8,145 bases of DNA from Alphaproteobacteria bacterium (GTDB lineage Bacteria; Pseudomonadota; Alphaproteobacteria; ATCC43930; CGMCC-115725). The stretch spans positions 1 through 8,145 of the forward strand of contig JAFMSA010000159.1 of the NCBI GenBank assembly GCA_017353855.1, given 5' to 3'. The notes under the pieces were generated by a model. It worked only from the letters and a program-made list of their open reading frames with translations. It was not told the DNA's origin and searched no databases. Shown piece after piece: positions 1 to 6,991 of the stretch; the first letter of the stretch is position 1; each line of letters opens with the position of its first letter. Position numbers and translations under genes: made by a program.

Positions 1-816
1 GGGGTTGAGGTTGGCGTCGCTCTGCCGATGGCAGCGCTCCTCGACGAGTTCGACGCAGTTGCGATGACCGGCGGCGCCGAGGCGCCGCGTGATCTCGAGG
101 TGCCGGGGCGCGAGCTCGACGGCATCCATTTCGCGATGGATTTCCTGCCGCAGCAGAACAAGCGCAATGCCGGCGATCCCGAGGAGCGCGCCGCACCGCG
201 CGGCACGATCACGACCAAAGGCAAGCACGTCGTGGTGATTGGCGGGGGCGACACCGGTTCAGACTGTATTGGCACGTCGGTGCGACAGGGAGCAGCCTCG
301 ATCACACAGCTGGAAATCCTGTCCAGACCGCCGGAACACGAGAACAAGGCGCTGACCTGGCCCGACTGGCCGATGAAATTGCGGACCTCGTCCTCTCAGG
401 AAGAGGGCTGCGAGCGCGACTGGGCAGTATTGACCAAGCGCGCGGTCGGCGAGGGGGGCTGCGTCAGCGCGCTCGAATGCGTGCGCGTCGACTGGCTGAA
501 AGGTCCAGACGGCCGCTTTGTGATGCAGGAAATCCCCGACAGCGGTTTCATGCTGAAGGCCGATCTCGTGCTGCTCGCGATGGGTTTTCTCGGCTCCCGC
601 CGTCCCGGCATGGTCGAGCAATCCGGTGTAGAGCTCGACCCGCGGGGCAATGTCCGGGCCAATACCCTCGATTACCGCACCTCGGTGGCGAAGATATTCG
701 CGGCCGGCGACATGCGGCGCGGCCAGTCGCTCGTCGTCTGGGCGATCCGCGAGGGCCGCCAGTGTGCGCGCGCGATTGACGAATTCCTGATGGGCGTGAG
801 CCTCCTGCCGCGATGA
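1..816 (+). CDS. gltD: Glutamate synthase (NADPH) small subunit, C-terminal part (5' cut by window edge)
   Basis: This is the last 271 residues of the GltD beta subunit. GltD oxidises NADPH and passes electrons through FAD and Fe-S centres to the large subunit GltB, which makes glutamate from glutamine and 2-oxoglutarate in the cytoplasm. The frame is open from base 1, so the ATG at 28 is internal and not the start. Visible motifs, numbered from the first visible codon, are the TGGAEAPRDL stretch, the dinucleotide-binding IGGGDTGSD at about 80-88, the family stretch KALTWPDWPMKLRTSSS, and the FAD-binding AAGDMRRGQS at about 234-243, followed by the usual VVWAIREGRQCARAIDEFL end. Family members are roughly 470-490 aa, so about the N-terminal 40%, including the Fe-S part, lies outside the window. 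No frameshift is visible. gltB would normally be adjacent upstream but cannot be seen. Identification is from recalled family sequence and is strong. Confidence 0.94.
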   Translation, partial: GVEVGVALPMAALLDEFDAVAMTGGAEAPRDLEVPGRELDGIHFAMDFLPQQNKRNAGDPEERAAPRGTITTKGKHVVVIGGGDTGSDCIGTSVRQGAASITQLEILSRPPEHENKALTWPDWPMKLRTSSSQEEGCERDWAVLTKRAVGEGGCVSALECVRVDWLKGPDGRFVMQEIPDSGFMLKADLVLLAMGFLGSRRPGMVEQSGVELDPRGNVRANTLDYRTSVAKIFAAGDMRRGQSLVVWAIREGRQCARAIDEFLMGVSLLPR

Positions 817-996
817 AGCCGGTTCCGGGAACGAGGACGGTCGTTGCGCCGCAGATCGCGCTGGGCGCCCGCGGGCGGCACCGTCGAGGATTTGCCGATT
901 GCGGCTCATCAAGGCTCAACTCAGCGCCGCTCAGGCGGTGGGCCGGATCGCGACGAGACGCGACCGATAGAGTGTGACTTTCGACCGCGCTCTGCA

Positions 997-1020
997 GGTC
1001 TGCCGGCTCGACGGCAGACC
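997..1020 (+). terminator. Perfect 9-bp stem-loop downstream of gltD, possible terminator
   Basis: The arms GGTCTGCCG (997-1005) and CGGCAGACC (1012-1020) are perfect reverse complements around a 6-base loop. The hairpin lies about 180 bases past the gltD stop and is GC-rich, but it is followed by CGGATCAGCC and not a T run. A classical intrinsic terminator is therefore not proven. It may act as an RNA 3'-end stabiliser or be incidental. Confidence 0.35.
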
Positions 1021-1165
1021 CGGATCAGCCGGAGATTCCCCGGGTCATAACTGATGGACTTCTCCGCGCTATGCGCTCACGGAAGCGAGCAGAGCCGATC
1101 ATCATTACGAAGCGCGCACGCCGGATGCAAGGCTGAGCTTCTGTGGAAAATCACGGAGGCGGATC

Positions 1166-1188
1166 GCTTCGGCCGAACGGCCGCAAGC
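1166..1188. repeat. Imperfect inverted repeat (9-bp stem with one bulge)
   Basis: GCTTCGGCC (1166-1174) pairs with GGCCGCAAGC (1179-1188) around the loop GAAC when one C is bulged. No T run follows. It lies in the gene-free stretch before the molybdopterin subunit gene. Its function is unknown and it may be chance in GC-rich DNA. Confidence 0.25.
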
Positions 1189-1342
1189 ACCCAATCAATG
1201 TTCTTGGCGACACCTTGGCGACATCGTCAGCCCTATCAAGACGGCGTAATGCGATCACCGAACGCAGGACACCCGCTGTCCGAGGCGCTCCGGCTGCAGG
1301 GCCGTTGTCGATTTAAAATCCGCCGCCGCGAAATGCCCGATG

Positions 1343-1361
1343 TTCTTTGATTCTTTGATTC
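1343..1361. repeat. Short tandem repeat, TTCTTTGA twice plus TTC
   Basis: Two exact copies of the octamer TTCTTTGA (1343-1350 and 1351-1358) are followed by a partial third copy. The run is AT-rich against a GC-rich background and lies about 80 bases before the start codon at 1438. It could be an upstream binding site or simple slippage; nothing in the sequence decides. Confidence 0.4.
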
Positions 1362-1385
1362 TAGTTGCCCCGAGGGCCGTCACTT

Positions 1386-1413
1386 TTGCGCAAGCCGGTG
1401 GTGTTGCTAGGAT
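1386..1413 (+). promoter_or_regulatory. Weak sigma70-like promoter candidate before the CoxL-type gene
   Basis: TTGCGC (1386-1391) and TAGGAT (1408-1413) are separated by 16 bases and lie just upstream of the ribosome binding site. Agreement with consensus is poor at -35 (3 of 6) and moderate at -10 (4 of 6). It is listed because the gene is preceded by a long gap and must have a promoter somewhere here; the exact position is uncertain. Confidence 0.2.
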
Positions 1414-1437
1414 GCGGAGCTTTCTCGAGAGGGATCG

Positions 1438-3807
1438 ATGCGGGCAACTTCCAAGAATTACGGGATCGGGCAACCGGTTCGCAGGCGCGAGGACTTCCGG
1501 CTGCTGACCGGAAAGGGCTGCTACAGCGACGACTTCAACTTCCCCGGCCAGGCCTATGCGGTTATGGTACGTTCGCCGCACGCGCATGCGCTGATCCGAT
1601 CGACCGAGACCGGTGCGGCGGCGGCCGCACCCGGCGTGCTTGCAGTGATGACCGGCCAGGACTTGCTCGCCGATGGGCTGCAGGCCATACCGCATTCGAC
1701 GGGAACGAGACATCCCGCCGACATCACGCTCGTGAGCAAGGACGGCTCCCCGCCCTTCATCCCGCCGCATTATCCAATGACGGCGCGTGAAGCACACCAC
1801 TGCGGCGAGATTGTCGCTATGGTCATTGCTGCCACCCTCGCGCAGGCGAAGGACGCGGCAGAGCTCGTGGCTGTCGAGTACGAGCCGCTGCCCTCAGTGG
1901 CTCATTCCCTGACCGCAGTCGGACCCCAAGCACCGCTCGCACGCGGCGACGGATCGTCCAATACCAGCATCGACGCGGAGGTCGGCGACCCCGTCGCGAC
2001 CGAAGCGGCCTTTGCGCAGGCAGCGCACGTCGTCAGGTTCGAGACCTGGATTCCGCGCATTGCCGGGGTCCCGATGGAGCCGCGCGCCGCGCTCGGCGCC
2101 TATGACCGGGAAACCGGACGATACACGCTCTACGCCGGAATCGGCGGCGCCGTTCGCCCAAAGCAGGAACTCGCAAAAATTCTCGGCGTGCCCGAGGACG
2201 AAGTGCGGGTCGTCATGCACGAGGTCGGCGGCAATTTCGGGACGCGCGGTTCGTTCAATCCGGAGTTTGCGTTGGTGACCTGGGCGGCGCGGCGTGTCGG
2301 CCGTCCGGTCAAATGGACGTGCGAGCGGCAGGAGGCGTTTCTGTGCGACTACCAGGCGCGCGATCTCGCAGTCACAGCCGAGCTTGCTCTCGACCGAGAC
2401 GGTAATTTCATCGCAATGCGCGGCTCCAACCTCGTCAACAGCGGCGCCTATCCGATCTCGTTCGGGCCGCTCGCCAAGGGTGTGGAGATCATGTCGAGCA
2501 TTTATCATGTGCCGGCAGTGCATTTCCGAGCACGCGCGGCAATCACCAACACATTGCCGACACGGCCTTACCGGAGCTCCGGGCGTCCCGAGGTGATGTT
2601 CGTGATGGAGCGGCTGATCGATCTCGCTGCGCGGCAATGCGGTTTCGACCGGTTGGAACTGCGGCGCCGCAATCTGGTGCCGGAATACGCAATGCCCTAT
2701 CGCAATCCGTTCGGCATGGTCTACGACAGCGGCGCCTATCATCGGGTCATGGAACGCGTCGTTGCGCTCGGCGACTGGAGCGGCTTTCCTGCCCGGCGGG
2801 CCGACGCGCGAAAACGCGGCAAATACCGCGGCATTGGCGTCAGCAATTACGTCGATACGGCAACCGGGACACCGCGCGAGCGCGCGGAGGTTACCGTATC
2901 GCCCGATGGGTTCGTCGAGGTCGTTGTCGGAACTGTGTCTAACGGTCAGGGGCACGAGACGAGCTTTGCTCAGCTTATCGGCGAATGGCTCGGCGTGCCG
3001 CTCGACAGCGTCCGGCTCGTCACTGGCGACACCGACCGCGTGTCAGTCGGCGGCGGCTCGCATTCCGGCCGTGCGCTGCGCCTGGCGAGCATCGTCATGA
3101 TGAACGCTTCGCGCGAGATTATCGAAAAGGGCCTCAGGATCGCCAGCCATAGGTTCGAGGCTGCCGTGAGCGATATCGAATTCGCCGACGGCCGGTTCAC
3201 GGTCAAGGGGACCGACCGCTCTGTGGGAATCTTCGAGGTCGCGGCGGAAGCCTTACGGCGCAACGACCTGCCCGACGAGCTCCGCGGACCACTCAACGCG
3301 CACAGCGACGAGACCGTCAACATAGCCAGCTTCCCGTATGGCTGCCATGTCTGCGAGGTCGAGGTCGATCCCGAAACCGGCGTCGTCGAGCTGGTGCGCT
3401 ATTGCGCCGTCGACGATGTCGGCCGTGCGGTCAATCCAATGATTGTCCATGGCCAGATCCATGGCGGCATCACGCAGGGTATCGGCCAGGCGATGAGCGA
3501 ATACTGCGTTTACGATCGCCAGACAGGCCAGCTGTTGTCGGGCTCGCTGCTCGACTATGCTATGCCGCGCGCCGATACGTTGCCTTTCTTCACCACCGAA
3601 CTCAGTGAAGTCCCCACTCCGATGCACCCTCTCGGAATCAGGCCTGCCGGCGAAGGCGGAACCACACCTGCGCTGGGCGTCGTGGTCAACGCGATCGTGG
3701 ATGCTCTCTCCGAGTTCGGCGTCGCCCATATCGAGATGCCGACGACGCCCGAACGCGTCTGGCAGGCCATTCACGGCCGCGGCGCTAGCGCGCCACCAGC
3801 CGTGTAA
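1438..3807 (+). CDS. Xanthine dehydrogenase/CO dehydrogenase-family molybdopterin-binding (CoxL-type) subunit, orphan
   Basis: A complete 789-aa protein, the usual length for CoxL-type large subunits. These bind molybdopterin cytosine dinucleotide and hydroxylate a carbon centre, passing electrons to a 2Fe-2S subunit and an FAD subunit. An a/b hammerhead domain fills about residues 15-160, and the molybdenum-binding domains follow. Visible motifs are GGNFGTR (264-270), PYRSSGRPE (377-385), GQGHETSFAQ (503-512), GGGSHSGR (538-545), VDDVGRAVNP (658-667) and AGEGG (737-741), where E739 is at the place of the catalytic glutamate. The loop is PYRSSGR, not the Cys-containing AYxCSFR of true CO dehydrogenase nor the common AYRGAGR, so CO is an unlikely substrate. 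The ATG at 1438 has AGAGGG (1428-1433) four bases upstream, and the hammerhead domain begins soon after. No small or medium subunit gene lies beside it. Substrate unknown; aldehydes, N-heterocycles or aromatic compounds are all possible for the family. Confidence 0.9.
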   Translation: MRATSKNYGIGQPVRRREDFRLLTGKGCYSDDFNFPGQAYAVMVRSPHAHALIRSTETGAAAAAPGVLAVMTGQDLLADGLQAIPHSTGTRHPADITLVSKDGSPPFIPPHYPMTAREAHHCGEIVAMVIAATLAQAKDAAELVAVEYEPLPSVAHSLTAVGPQAPLARGDGSSNTSIDAEVGDPVATEAAFAQAAHVVRFETWIPRIAGVPMEPRAALGAYDRETGRYTLYAGIGGAVRPKQELAKILGVPEDEVRVVMHEVGGNFGTRGSFNPEFALVTWAARRVGRPVKWTCERQEAFLCDYQARDLAVTAELALDRDGNFIAMRGSNLVNSGAYPISFGPLAKGVEIMSSIYHVPAVHFRARAAITNTLPTRPYRSSGRPEVMFVMERLIDLAARQCGFDRLELRRRNLVPEYAMPYRNPFGMVYDSGAYHRVMERVVALGDWSGFPARRADARKRGKYRGIGVSNYVDTATGTPRERAEVTVSPDGFVEVVVGTVSNGQGHETSFAQLIGEWLGVPLDSVRLVTGDTDRVSVGGGSHSGRALRLASIVMMNASREIIEKGLRIASHRFEAAVSDIEFADGRFTVKGTDRSVGIFEVAAEALRRNDLPDELRGPLNAHSDETVNIASFPYGCHVCEVEVDPETGVVELVRYCAVDDVGRAVNPMIVHGQIHGGITQGIGQAMSEYCVYDRQTGQLLSGSLLDYAMPRADTLPFFTTELSEVPTPMHPLGIRPAGEGGTTPALGVVVNAIVDALSEFGVAHIEMPTTPERVWQAIHGRGASAPPAV

Positions 3808-4000
3808 AGCCAGCGGCACTCCAAACTTCGCTGCCGACGTCGTGGTGGGTAAAGAATAGTGGCAGGGTGGTATTTTGCCTTGACCGCCCGCAATTGCCGG
3901 TAATTCGATCCCCAAAAGGATCGTCGCCGGGGCCCTCGAAGAGACCGGTCTCGCAGCCTCAGGAGCCTGTAACCGGTGCCATCCTGCGCAGTAGGGTCAT

Positions 4001-4027
4001 CGCTCGGCCGATTTGGCCGGCGTTCTT
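4001..4027 (+). terminator. Hairpin followed by a short T-rich run, candidate terminator of the CoxL-type gene
   Basis: CGC-t-CGGCC (4001-4009) pairs with GGCCGGCG (4015-4022) around the loop GATTT with one bulged base, giving an 8-bp GC stem. TTCTT follows directly (4023-4027). This is the best intrinsic-terminator-like structure on the + strand after the CoxL-type stop, although it is about 190 bases downstream and the T run is short. Confidence 0.35.
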
Positions 4028-4053
4028 GCGAGCCACCGTTAACTCGGGCTCGC
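4028..4053. repeat. Perfect 7-bp inverted repeat
   Basis: GCGAGCC (4028-4034) and GGCTCGC (4047-4053) are perfect reverse complements with a 12-base loop containing GTTAAC. It directly follows the 4001-4027 hairpin, so the pair could form a tandem structure between the convergent genes. The function is not evident and chance occurrence is plausible. Confidence 0.25.
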
Positions 4054-4285
4054 GCGACTGCCTCGGGCGGCGCTTTGTTGAGGGCCACAATCACCGGCCA
4101 GTGATGATGTCCGGGCAGGCTCAGGATAGACGCGGTACGGCCCTCCGGTCCGTCCGCCGGTCGGGAAAGGCTGAACCGGGAAATCGACCGAAATCTGGTC
4201 AGAGGCAGTCCCTGTTTCGCCGTCTGCGAGGCAGCTTCGGACAGCGCATCGCAGCCATAAATAATAATTGTCAGGCATCCGGGGA

Positions 4286-4306
4286 TTGTCGTCCTGTAGG
4301 CGACAA
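4286..4306 (-). terminator. Inverted repeat downstream of pimD, possible - strand terminator
   Basis: TTGTCG (4286-4291) and CGACAA (4301-4306) are perfect reverse complements; a G-T and a C-G pair extend the stem and leave a 5-base loop. Read on the - strand it lies about 190 bases past the pimD stop. It is followed there by TCCCCGG and then an AT-rich stretch at about 4257-4270, which includes TTATTATTTAT. It could be a 3' end for the pimCD transcript, but the AT run is not immediately adjacent. Confidence 0.25.
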
Positions 4307-4497
4307 CGCAAAGCCCGCCTCCGGGACCAGGTTCCGTGCGTCTGTGACAGGCCGGTTTAACACCACGTCCGGTAAAACCTGTCTGGCCGGGACCCGGTTC
4401 TTTAGGCACCCGCGGCGCTCCTTCACTCGCGAAGCGTCCACGAATGCCCGAAGGCTTGAGCGAGACGGCCCGCTTCGCCTCGCCGGATCGCCACAAT

Positions 4498-5634
4498 TTA
4501 CGACACCGTATCGGCGAGGCGCGAGAGGTGGTGTGCGGTGTCGCCGAACATGTGCTCGATGACCATGCAGCGCCGGAAATAGTGGCCGACCGCGTATTCT
4601 TCCGTCATGCCGATGCCGCCGTGCAATTGGATTGCGTTCTGCGCGACGAATTTGCTGGCCTGCCCAACGCCGACTTTCGCCATTGCGATATTGTGCGCTC
4701 GCTCGGCCGCATTGGGCTCCTCGAGCGTCATCGCTGCCAGCATCGCCATGCTGCGCCCCCGCTCGAGCTCCATGAGCATCTCTGATGCCCGGTGCTGCAA
4801 TACCTGGTAGTCGCCGATCGGCCGGCCGAATTGCTGGCGGGTTTTCAGGTATTCGAGTGTCATTGATTGCATCGCCTCCATCGCACCGACCGCTTCCGCG
4901 GCAGTCGCTGCAATGCCGGCCTCGACTACCCGGTCGATGACCGGGAACGCGGCACCAACTGCACCGAGCACCGCGTCGGCACTGACCTCGACACTGCTCA
5001 ATGAGATCTCCGCAGCACGCGTACCGTCGCGCATTGGGTAGAAGCGGCGCGCCAGCCCGGTCGCCCCGCTGTCGACCAAAAACAGGGTGATGCCGTCCGT
5101 ATCGTCGCGCTGACCGGAAACGCGCGCACTGACGACCAGCTGCTGAGCGCTGTCGCCGTGCAGGACGACGCTCTTGGCGCCGTCCAGCACCCACCCGCCG
5201 CTCCTGCGCTTGGCGGTCGTCACCACGTCGGACAAATCATAGCGCGCCTGCCGCTCGCCATGGGCAAAGGCAAGGATCATCTCGCCCGCTGAAATCTGCG
5301 GCAACATCGCCGATTTCTGCGTCTCGTTCCCGGCAAGCCGCAGTGCGGTTCCGGCGAGCACAACCGTTGCCAAATAGGGTTCGAGCGCGAGCACGCGGCC
5401 GAACGCCTCCATGACCAGCATGATGTCGGTCGGTCCGCCGCCAAACCCGCCATGGCTTTCTGCGAAAGGCAGCCCCAACAAGCCGAGTTCGGCGTATTGC
5501 GACCACAGCGCACGGCTCCAGCCTTCCGGCTCGGCAAGATAGGTGCGGCGCTTGTCAAAACCGTAATGATCGGCGAGCAGGCGAGCGAGGCTGTCCTCTA
5601 ACAGTCGCTGCTCTTCATTGAGTTCGAAATCCAT
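4498..5634 (-). CDS. pimD: Acyl-CoA dehydrogenase, pimeloyl-CoA dehydrogenase small subunit (PimD) type
   Basis: A complete 378-aa acyl-CoA dehydrogenase-fold protein. It matches my recollection of the PimD small subunit of Rhodopseudomonas/Bradyrhizobium in the N-terminal EEQRLLEDS, in WSQYAELGLLGLPFAE (44-59), in YLKTRQQFGRPIGDYQVLQHR (262-282) and in QLHGGIGMT (336-344). PimD partners PimC in dehydrogenating pimeloyl-CoA and other dicarboxyl-CoA esters. The usual FAD/substrate signature (xSEPxxGSD) is replaced by AFAHGERQARYDL (122-134), and no glutamate is evident at either common catalytic position, so this is probably the non-catalytic partner. A longer frame runs upstream to 5838, but the ATG at 5634 is chosen because AAGGGGG (5650-5644 on the - strand) is 9 bases before it and MDFELNEEQR is the family N-terminus. 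It lies 130 bases after pimC, same strand. It could instead act on another branched or medium-chain acyl-CoA. Confidence 0.82.
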   Translation of the reverse strand: MDFELNEEQRLLEDSLARLLADHYGFDKRRTYLAEPEGWSRALWSQYAELGLLGLPFAESHGGFGGGPTDIMLVMEAFGRVLALEPYLATVVLAGTALRLAGNETQKSAMLPQISAGEMILAFAHGERQARYDLSDVVTTAKRRSGGWVLDGAKSVVLHGDSAQQLVVSARVSGQRDDTDGITLFLVDSGATGLARRFYPMRDGTRAAEISLSSVEVSADAVLGAVGAAFPVIDRVVEAGIAATAAEAVGAMEAMQSMTLEYLKTRQQFGRPIGDYQVLQHRASEMLMELERGRSMAMLAAMTLEEPNAAERAHNIAMAKVGVGQASKFVAQNAIQLHGGIGMTEEYAVGHYFRRCMVIEHMFGDTAHHLSRLADTVS

Positions 5635-5673
5635 CTGTCGGGACCCCCTTCGAGCACAGCCCCTCGCTCCGCT

Positions 5674-5701
5674 CCTCTGTCTCCGCAGCCGGAAAGAGAG
5701 G
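5674..5701. repeat. Hairpin in the pimC-pimD gap, possible palindromic intergenic element
   Basis: CCTCT (5674-5678) pairs with AGAGG (5697-5701) and TCCG (5682-5685) with CGGA (5690-5693), separated by a symmetric 3x3 internal loop and closed by CAGC. Next to it, CCCGC (5704-5708) and GCGGG (5712-5716) form a second small stem. The layout recalls the CTCTCCC...GGGAGAG palindromes scattered between genes in Hyphomicrobiales, and GGGACCCGCG (5700-5709) recurs at 7611-7620. In an operon spacer such a hairpin could limit transcription or protect the upstream mRNA. Assignment to a repeat family is inference. Confidence 0.35.
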
Positions 5702-5764
5702 GACCCGCGCGGCGGGAGGATGAGTGGCAGAACAAGAACAGTACGGCCAATAGTGCACGCAGAG

Positions 5765-6970
5765 TTACAGCCCCAGTACGGCTTTAGAAACGATGTTCTT
5801 TTGGATTTCGTTGGTACCGCCATAAATCGAGGCGGCACGCAGGAAAAGGTAGCTTCTCGTCGCCTCTGCTGCCCATACCGGCCCCAATTCGGGCTCGTTG
5901 CTGAGTGCAGCCAATTCCTGCGCCCAATCCGGCATCGACAGCGGACCGCCCACGTCCATGGCGAGCTCGGTCGTCGCCTGCAGCAGCTCGGTGCCTTTGA
6001 CTTTGAGCACCGACGACAGCGGATCGGGCCTGCCCTCGCGGCTCCTGTCGTGCGCGCATACGACGCGCATTTGCGTGATCTCCAGCGCTTTAATGTCTAC
6101 CTCGAGCTGCGCGACGCGCTGGCGAAAACCGGGATCCTCGATGAGGGGCCGGCCATTGGCGCGCATTTCGTGCGCCGCATCGCGCGCGAACTTGACTCGC
6201 TCCTTCGATTTGCCGAGCCGGGCGATACCGGTGCGTTCATGCCCGAGCAGAAATTTTGCGACGTCCCAGCCGCGGTTTTCCTCGCCGACGCGCAGCGATA
6301 AGGGGACCGCCACATCGTCGAAAAACACCTCGTTGAGGTGATGGCTGCCGTCGATCGAAATGATCGGACGCACCGTGATGCCGGGCGTCTTCATGTCGAC
6401 GAGCAGGAACGAGATCCCTTCCTGACGCTTCTTGGCGTGCGGGTCGGTGCGCACCAGACAGAAGCACCAGTCGGCGTGGTGTGCGGTGGAAGTCCAGATT
6501 TTCTGTCCGTTGATGACGTAGTGATCGCCGTCGCGTCTGGCTGCGGTCTTCAGCGCCGCGAGGTCCGACCCTGCCCCGGGCTCCGAAAATCCCTGGCACC
6601 ACCAATCGTCGATATTGGCGGCGCGCGGCAAGAAGCGCTGCCTCTGCTCCTCGGTACCGAACTGGATCAGTACCGGGCCGATCATCGTTATATTGAAGCC
6701 CGACACCTCCGGCGCCGGCGCCAGCTGGTTTTCCTCGAGAAAGATCATGCGCTGCACCGGCGACCAGCCCGGACCGCCGTATTCTTTGGGCCAGCTATAG
6801 GCGGCCCAGCCCTGCCGATTCAGAATACGCTGCCAAGTAACGGTGTCCTCTTTGCTGGGAGCGTGCCCGAGCCGCATTCGCTCGCGGATATCCGCCGGCA
6901 GGTTGTCGCGGAAAAAGGCGCGGAGCTCCTCGCGAAACGCCAACTCCTCAGCTGTGTAACGAAGGTCCAT
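5765..6970 (-). CDS. pimC: Acyl-CoA dehydrogenase, pimeloyl-CoA dehydrogenase large subunit (PimC) type
   Basis: A complete 401-aa FAD-dependent acyl-CoA dehydrogenase matching my memory of PimC, the large subunit that introduces the alpha-beta double bond into pimeloyl-CoA and related dicarboxyl-CoAs. The N-terminal helical domain has FRDNLPADIR (20-29) and the middle beta domain starts near WWCQGFSEPGAGSD (123-136), a good match to the acyl-CoA dehydrogenase signature, followed by the FAD-contact KIWTSTAHHADW (157-168). The C-terminal helical domain has LGHERTGIARLG (242-253) and ends with IYGGTNEIQKNI (382-393). The MCAD-type catalytic Glu position (YEGT) is Gly here (Y383-G384-G385-T386), while E245 in GHERT is at the place used by isovaleryl-CoA dehydrogenase, so E245 is the probable base. 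AGAGGA (6985-6980 on the - strand) lies 9 bases before the ATG. It is first in the pair, with pimD 130 bases downstream. The exact substrate is inferred. Confidence 0.85.
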   Translation of the reverse strand: MDLRYTAEELAFREELRAFFRDNLPADIRERMRLGHAPSKEDTVTWQRILNRQGWAAYSWPKEYGGPGWSPVQRMIFLEENQLAPAPEVSGFNITMIGPVLIQFGTEEQRQRFLPRAANIDDWWCQGFSEPGAGSDLAALKTAARRDGDHYVINGQKIWTSTAHHADWCFCLVRTDPHAKKRQEGISFLLVDMKTPGITVRPIISIDGSHHLNEVFFDDVAVPLSLRVGEENRGWDVAKFLLGHERTGIARLGKSKERVKFARDAAHEMRANGRPLIEDPGFRQRVAQLEVDIKALEITQMRVVCAHDRSREGRPDPLSSVLKVKGTELLQATTELAMDVGGPLSMPDWAQELAALSNEPELGPVWAAEATRSYLFLRAASIYGGTNEIQKNIVSKAVLGL

Positions 6971-6991
6971 CGCTGCGGGTCCTCTATTTCA

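Larger units (their letters stand above)
817..1437. other. Intergenic region of about 620 bp with no convincing gene
   Basis: Open frames here on both strands give arginine-, serine- and proline-rich translations with no recognisable domain, as expected from random GC-rich DNA. I see no tRNA T-loop signature, IS end or CRISPR-like spacing. The stretch holds two GC-rich inverted repeats (997-1020 and 1166-1188), a short tandem octamer (1343-1361), and weak promoter-like hexamers plus a ribosome binding site just before the next gene. It could include a decayed gene, but no residual protein similarity is recognisable by eye. Confidence 0.6.
3808..4497. other. Convergent intergenic region of about 690 bp with no convincing gene
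   Basis: This lies between the convergent stop codons of the CoxL-type gene and pimD. Long open frames exist on both strands (3867-4562 + and 3771-4496 -). Their translations have no recognisable domain, are rich in Arg, Pro, Ser and Gly, and run into the neighbouring real genes, so I treat them as chance. The stretch contains hairpins at 4001-4027, 4028-4053 and 4286-4306 and a short AT-rich patch at about 4257-4270. I see no tRNA, IS ends or repeat array. Confidence 0.6.

Noticed and set aside
1894..2955. 353-aa open frame antisense to the CoxL-type gene
   Set aside because: A shadow frame caused by high GC at third codon positions; the + strand frame carries all the conserved motifs.
1438..3807. 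Annotation as true CO dehydrogenase large subunit (coxL)
   Set aside because: The Cu-binding cysteine loop AYxCSFR is absent and neither coxM nor coxS is adjacent.
3941..3952. Perfect 12-bp palindrome GAGACCGGTCTC as a possible operator
   Set aside because: About two perfect 12-bp palindromes are expected by chance in a window this size, and it is not placed near a start codon.
3771..4496. 241-aa open frame on the - strand directly after pimD
   Set aside because: No recognisable family, low-complexity composition, and it overlaps the 3' end of the CoxL-type gene antisense.
3867..4562. 231-aa open frame on the + strand after the CoxL-type gene
   Set aside because: No domain, Arg/Ser/Pro-rich, no convincing ribosome binding site, and it runs antisense into the end of pimD.
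4271..5194. 307-aa open frame on the - strand inside the pimD region
   Set aside because: Out-of-frame shadow of pimD, rich in Arg and Gly, with no domain.
5635..5838. N-terminal extension of pimD up to 5838 (446-aa version)
   Set aside because: The extra 68 residues have no family similarity, the frame would overlap the pimC 3' end, and a good ribosome binding site precedes the ATG at 5634.
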